From positions 1 through 6,937 of the forward strand of contig JAEZFY010000283.1 of assembly GCA_023417265.1 (NCBI GenBank): a stretch of DNA of 6,937 nt, in the 5' to 3' direction. Source of the DNA: Actinomycetes bacterium (GTDB lineage Bacteria > Actinomycetota > Acidimicrobiia > Acidimicrobiales > Ilumatobacteraceae). The notes under the pieces were generated by a model, which saw nothing but the letters and a program-made list of their open reading frames with translations, searched no databases and was not told the DNA's origin. Below, piece by piece: positions 5,923 to 6,937 of the stretch (position 1 is the stretch's first letter; every line of letters starts with the position of its first letter). The position numbers and the translations under genes are program-made.

Positions 5923-6937
5923 GCGTGCAGGCGCGCCGCCTGTTCGCCGGCCTTGGCCCGCACCTCGTCGAGGTCGACCCGCGTCGGGCGCCCGTCGCGC
6001 ACGAGCACCTCGCCGCTCGCCGACACCACGTCGATCGCGCGGATGCCCGGCGTGAACGCCACGTGCCACGCCGAGTCGACCTGGTCGTAGCTCCACGTCA
6101 CCGTGTCGTCGGCGGCTTCGGGCACGAGTGCGTAGCCGCCCTGCAGCCACTGCCAGGCGGTGTCGGGTGACGCTGACACGTCGTCGGCGCGGTGGGCGAC
6201 GTAGGCGAGCCGGAACTCCTCGAGCATGTCGGCGCCGATCCCGTCGGTGCCGAGCACGACCCGGTTGGTGCGCCGCGCCGGGGCGGCGTAGCCGACGGCG
6301 TTGTTCATGTTGCTGCGTGGATTGTGGGCGATCGTGCCGGGCAGCTCGCGGTCGAGGCTGACGCAATGGACGAGCAGCCAGTCCGGCTGGGCGAGCCCGG
6401 CCAGCCGGTCGCCGGCGCCAACGTCGTCCGGGCCTTCGGCGACGTGGATGTGGACGCCGACCCCGAGGTCGGTGGCCAACCCGGCAGCGGCTTCGAGCGT
6501 GGCGTCAGAGCACGTGAACGCGGCGTGGATGCCGACCAGCCCGCGCCCGCCGGCGCGCAGGAAGCGCTCGTTCTCCGCCAACCCGCGGCGGGCCCCATCC
6601 GCGCCGTGCCGATCGGTGACGCCGTACGCGCACACCACCCGGACCCCGACCTCGGCGCAGGCCGCAGCGATCACGTCGAGGCTGCCCTCGATCGCGTTCG
6701 GGCTCTCGTGGTGGTCGACGATCGCGGTGGTGCCGCACATCAGGGCTTCGGTCGCGCCGAGCAGCGCCGAGGCGTGCAGCATCTCGAGGTCGAGCGCGGT
6801 GTCGAGCCGCCACCAGATCTGTTCGAGGATCGTCCGGAACGACGACGGCTGGGTGGGCGGGGCCGGCATGCCCCGGGCGAGTGCCGAGTAGAGGTGATGG
6901 TGGGCGCACACCATGCCCGGCGTGGTCGCGGTCACGC
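5910..6937 (-). CDS. SsnA-like metal-dependent amidohydrolase (5' partial)
   Basis: C-terminal 341 or more residues of an amidohydrolase of the SsnA/chlorohydrolase (ATZ/TRZ-like) group. The frame is open to the window edge; the GTG at 6933-6935 encodes an internal Val just before the conserved PGMVCAHHHLYSALARG, so about 60 N-terminal residues are missing. Counting that Val as 1, metal ligands of the family are present: the HxH at H12/H14, H164 in HIHVAEG, H190 in LLVHC and D231 in LGTDG. Strongly SsnA-like blocks are WWRLDTALD (41-49), CGTTAIVDHHESPNAIEGSLDVI (67-89), GIHAAFT (135-141) and HNPRSNMNNAVG (204-215). It probably hydrolyses a C-N bond, perhaps deaminating a purine- or pyrimidine-like ring, in the cytoplasm; the true SsnA substrate is not established. 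Unlike most relatives, the loop between H190 and HNPRSNMNN is short, and the closing GxxADLVVxD segment is not recognisable. C-terminal end is tail-to-tail with the membrane protein, 13 bp between stops. Confidence 0.85.
   Translation of the reverse strand, partial: VTATTPGMVCAHHHLYSALARGMPAPPTQPSSFRTILEQIWWRLDTALDLEMLHASALLGATEALMCGTTAIVDHHESPNAIEGSLDVIAAACAEVGVRVVCAYGVTDRHGADGARRGLAENERFLRAGGRGLVGIHAAFTCSDATLEAAAGLATDLGVGVHIHVAEGPDDVGAGDRLAGLAQPDWLLVHCVSLDRELPGTIAHNPRSNMNNAVGYAAPARRTNRVVLGTDGIGADMLEEFRLAYVAHRADDVSASPDTAWQWLQGGYALVPEAADDTVTWSYDQVDSAWHVAFTPGIRAIDVVSASGEVLVRDGRPTRVDLDEVRAKAGEQAARLHARLA

Noticed and set aside
5035..6366. 443-codon minus-strand frame across the membrane protein and amidohydrolase
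   Set aside because: No domain; the membrane protein opposite has clear helices and family motifs, and the other half overlaps the amidohydrolase in another frame.
1..6937. Defence, mobile-element or biosynthetic cassette
   Set aside because: No transposase, integrase, nuclease, toxin-antitoxin, polyketide or peptide synthetase signature was found in any frame, and no terminal inverted repeats flank a region.

Overview
The window is very GC-rich (roughly 70 % by eye) and densely coding, with G/C-ending codons, GTG as well as ATG starts and actinobacterial-type short promoters. The secreted protein in the middle starts with modules of the PARLLDTR...LNVTAV...SNVNY...DVSGY type. From memory these are abundant in Acidimicrobiia (Ilumatobacter and relatives), so an acidimicrobial actinobacterium is the best guess. 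That is inference from protein style, not a database result.

Layout, left to right. (1) Positions 3-1175, plus strand: the 3' part of a protein of unknown function, probably exported, made of two copies of a module of about 220-235 residues; the first copy is cut by the window edge. (2) 1176-1324: a short intergenic region with a weak stem-loop and two near-identical 12-bp boxes (AATTCGTA-G/C-GGT). Each box carries a TANNNT -10 hexamer 7-8 nt before an ATG; the second fits a leaderless promoter for the next gene. (3) 1325-3715, plus: a 796-residue secreted protein with a signal peptide, three beta-rich modules and a seven-bladed RCC1-type propeller with a cysteine pair in every blade. (4) 3714-3873: a minisatellite of about nine 18-bp units that fills the gap between two convergent genes and supplies the last codons and stop of the second. 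(5) 3862-4911, minus: a luciferase-like (LLM) F420/flavin-dependent oxidoreductase. (6) 4912-5086: the divergent promoter region, with a perfect 16-bp palindrome just upstream of the next gene. (7) 5087-5896, plus: a YczE/YitT-like multi-pass membrane protein. (8) 5910-6937, minus: the C-terminal part of an SsnA-like metal-dependent amidohydrolase, tail-to-tail with the membrane protein and cut by the window edge.

The genes do not form one obvious pathway. Transcription alternates in direction (plus, plus, minus, plus, minus), so apart from the first two there is little chance of operons. The left half is cell-surface or secreted protein; the right half is two soluble enzymes flanking a membrane protein. 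I found no RNA gene, insertion sequence, CRISPR array, toxin-antitoxin pair or recognisable defence cassette. The most unusual items are the stop-to-stop 18-bp repeat array, the three-module plus seven-blade disulfide-paired RCC1 architecture, and the duplicated promoter box.
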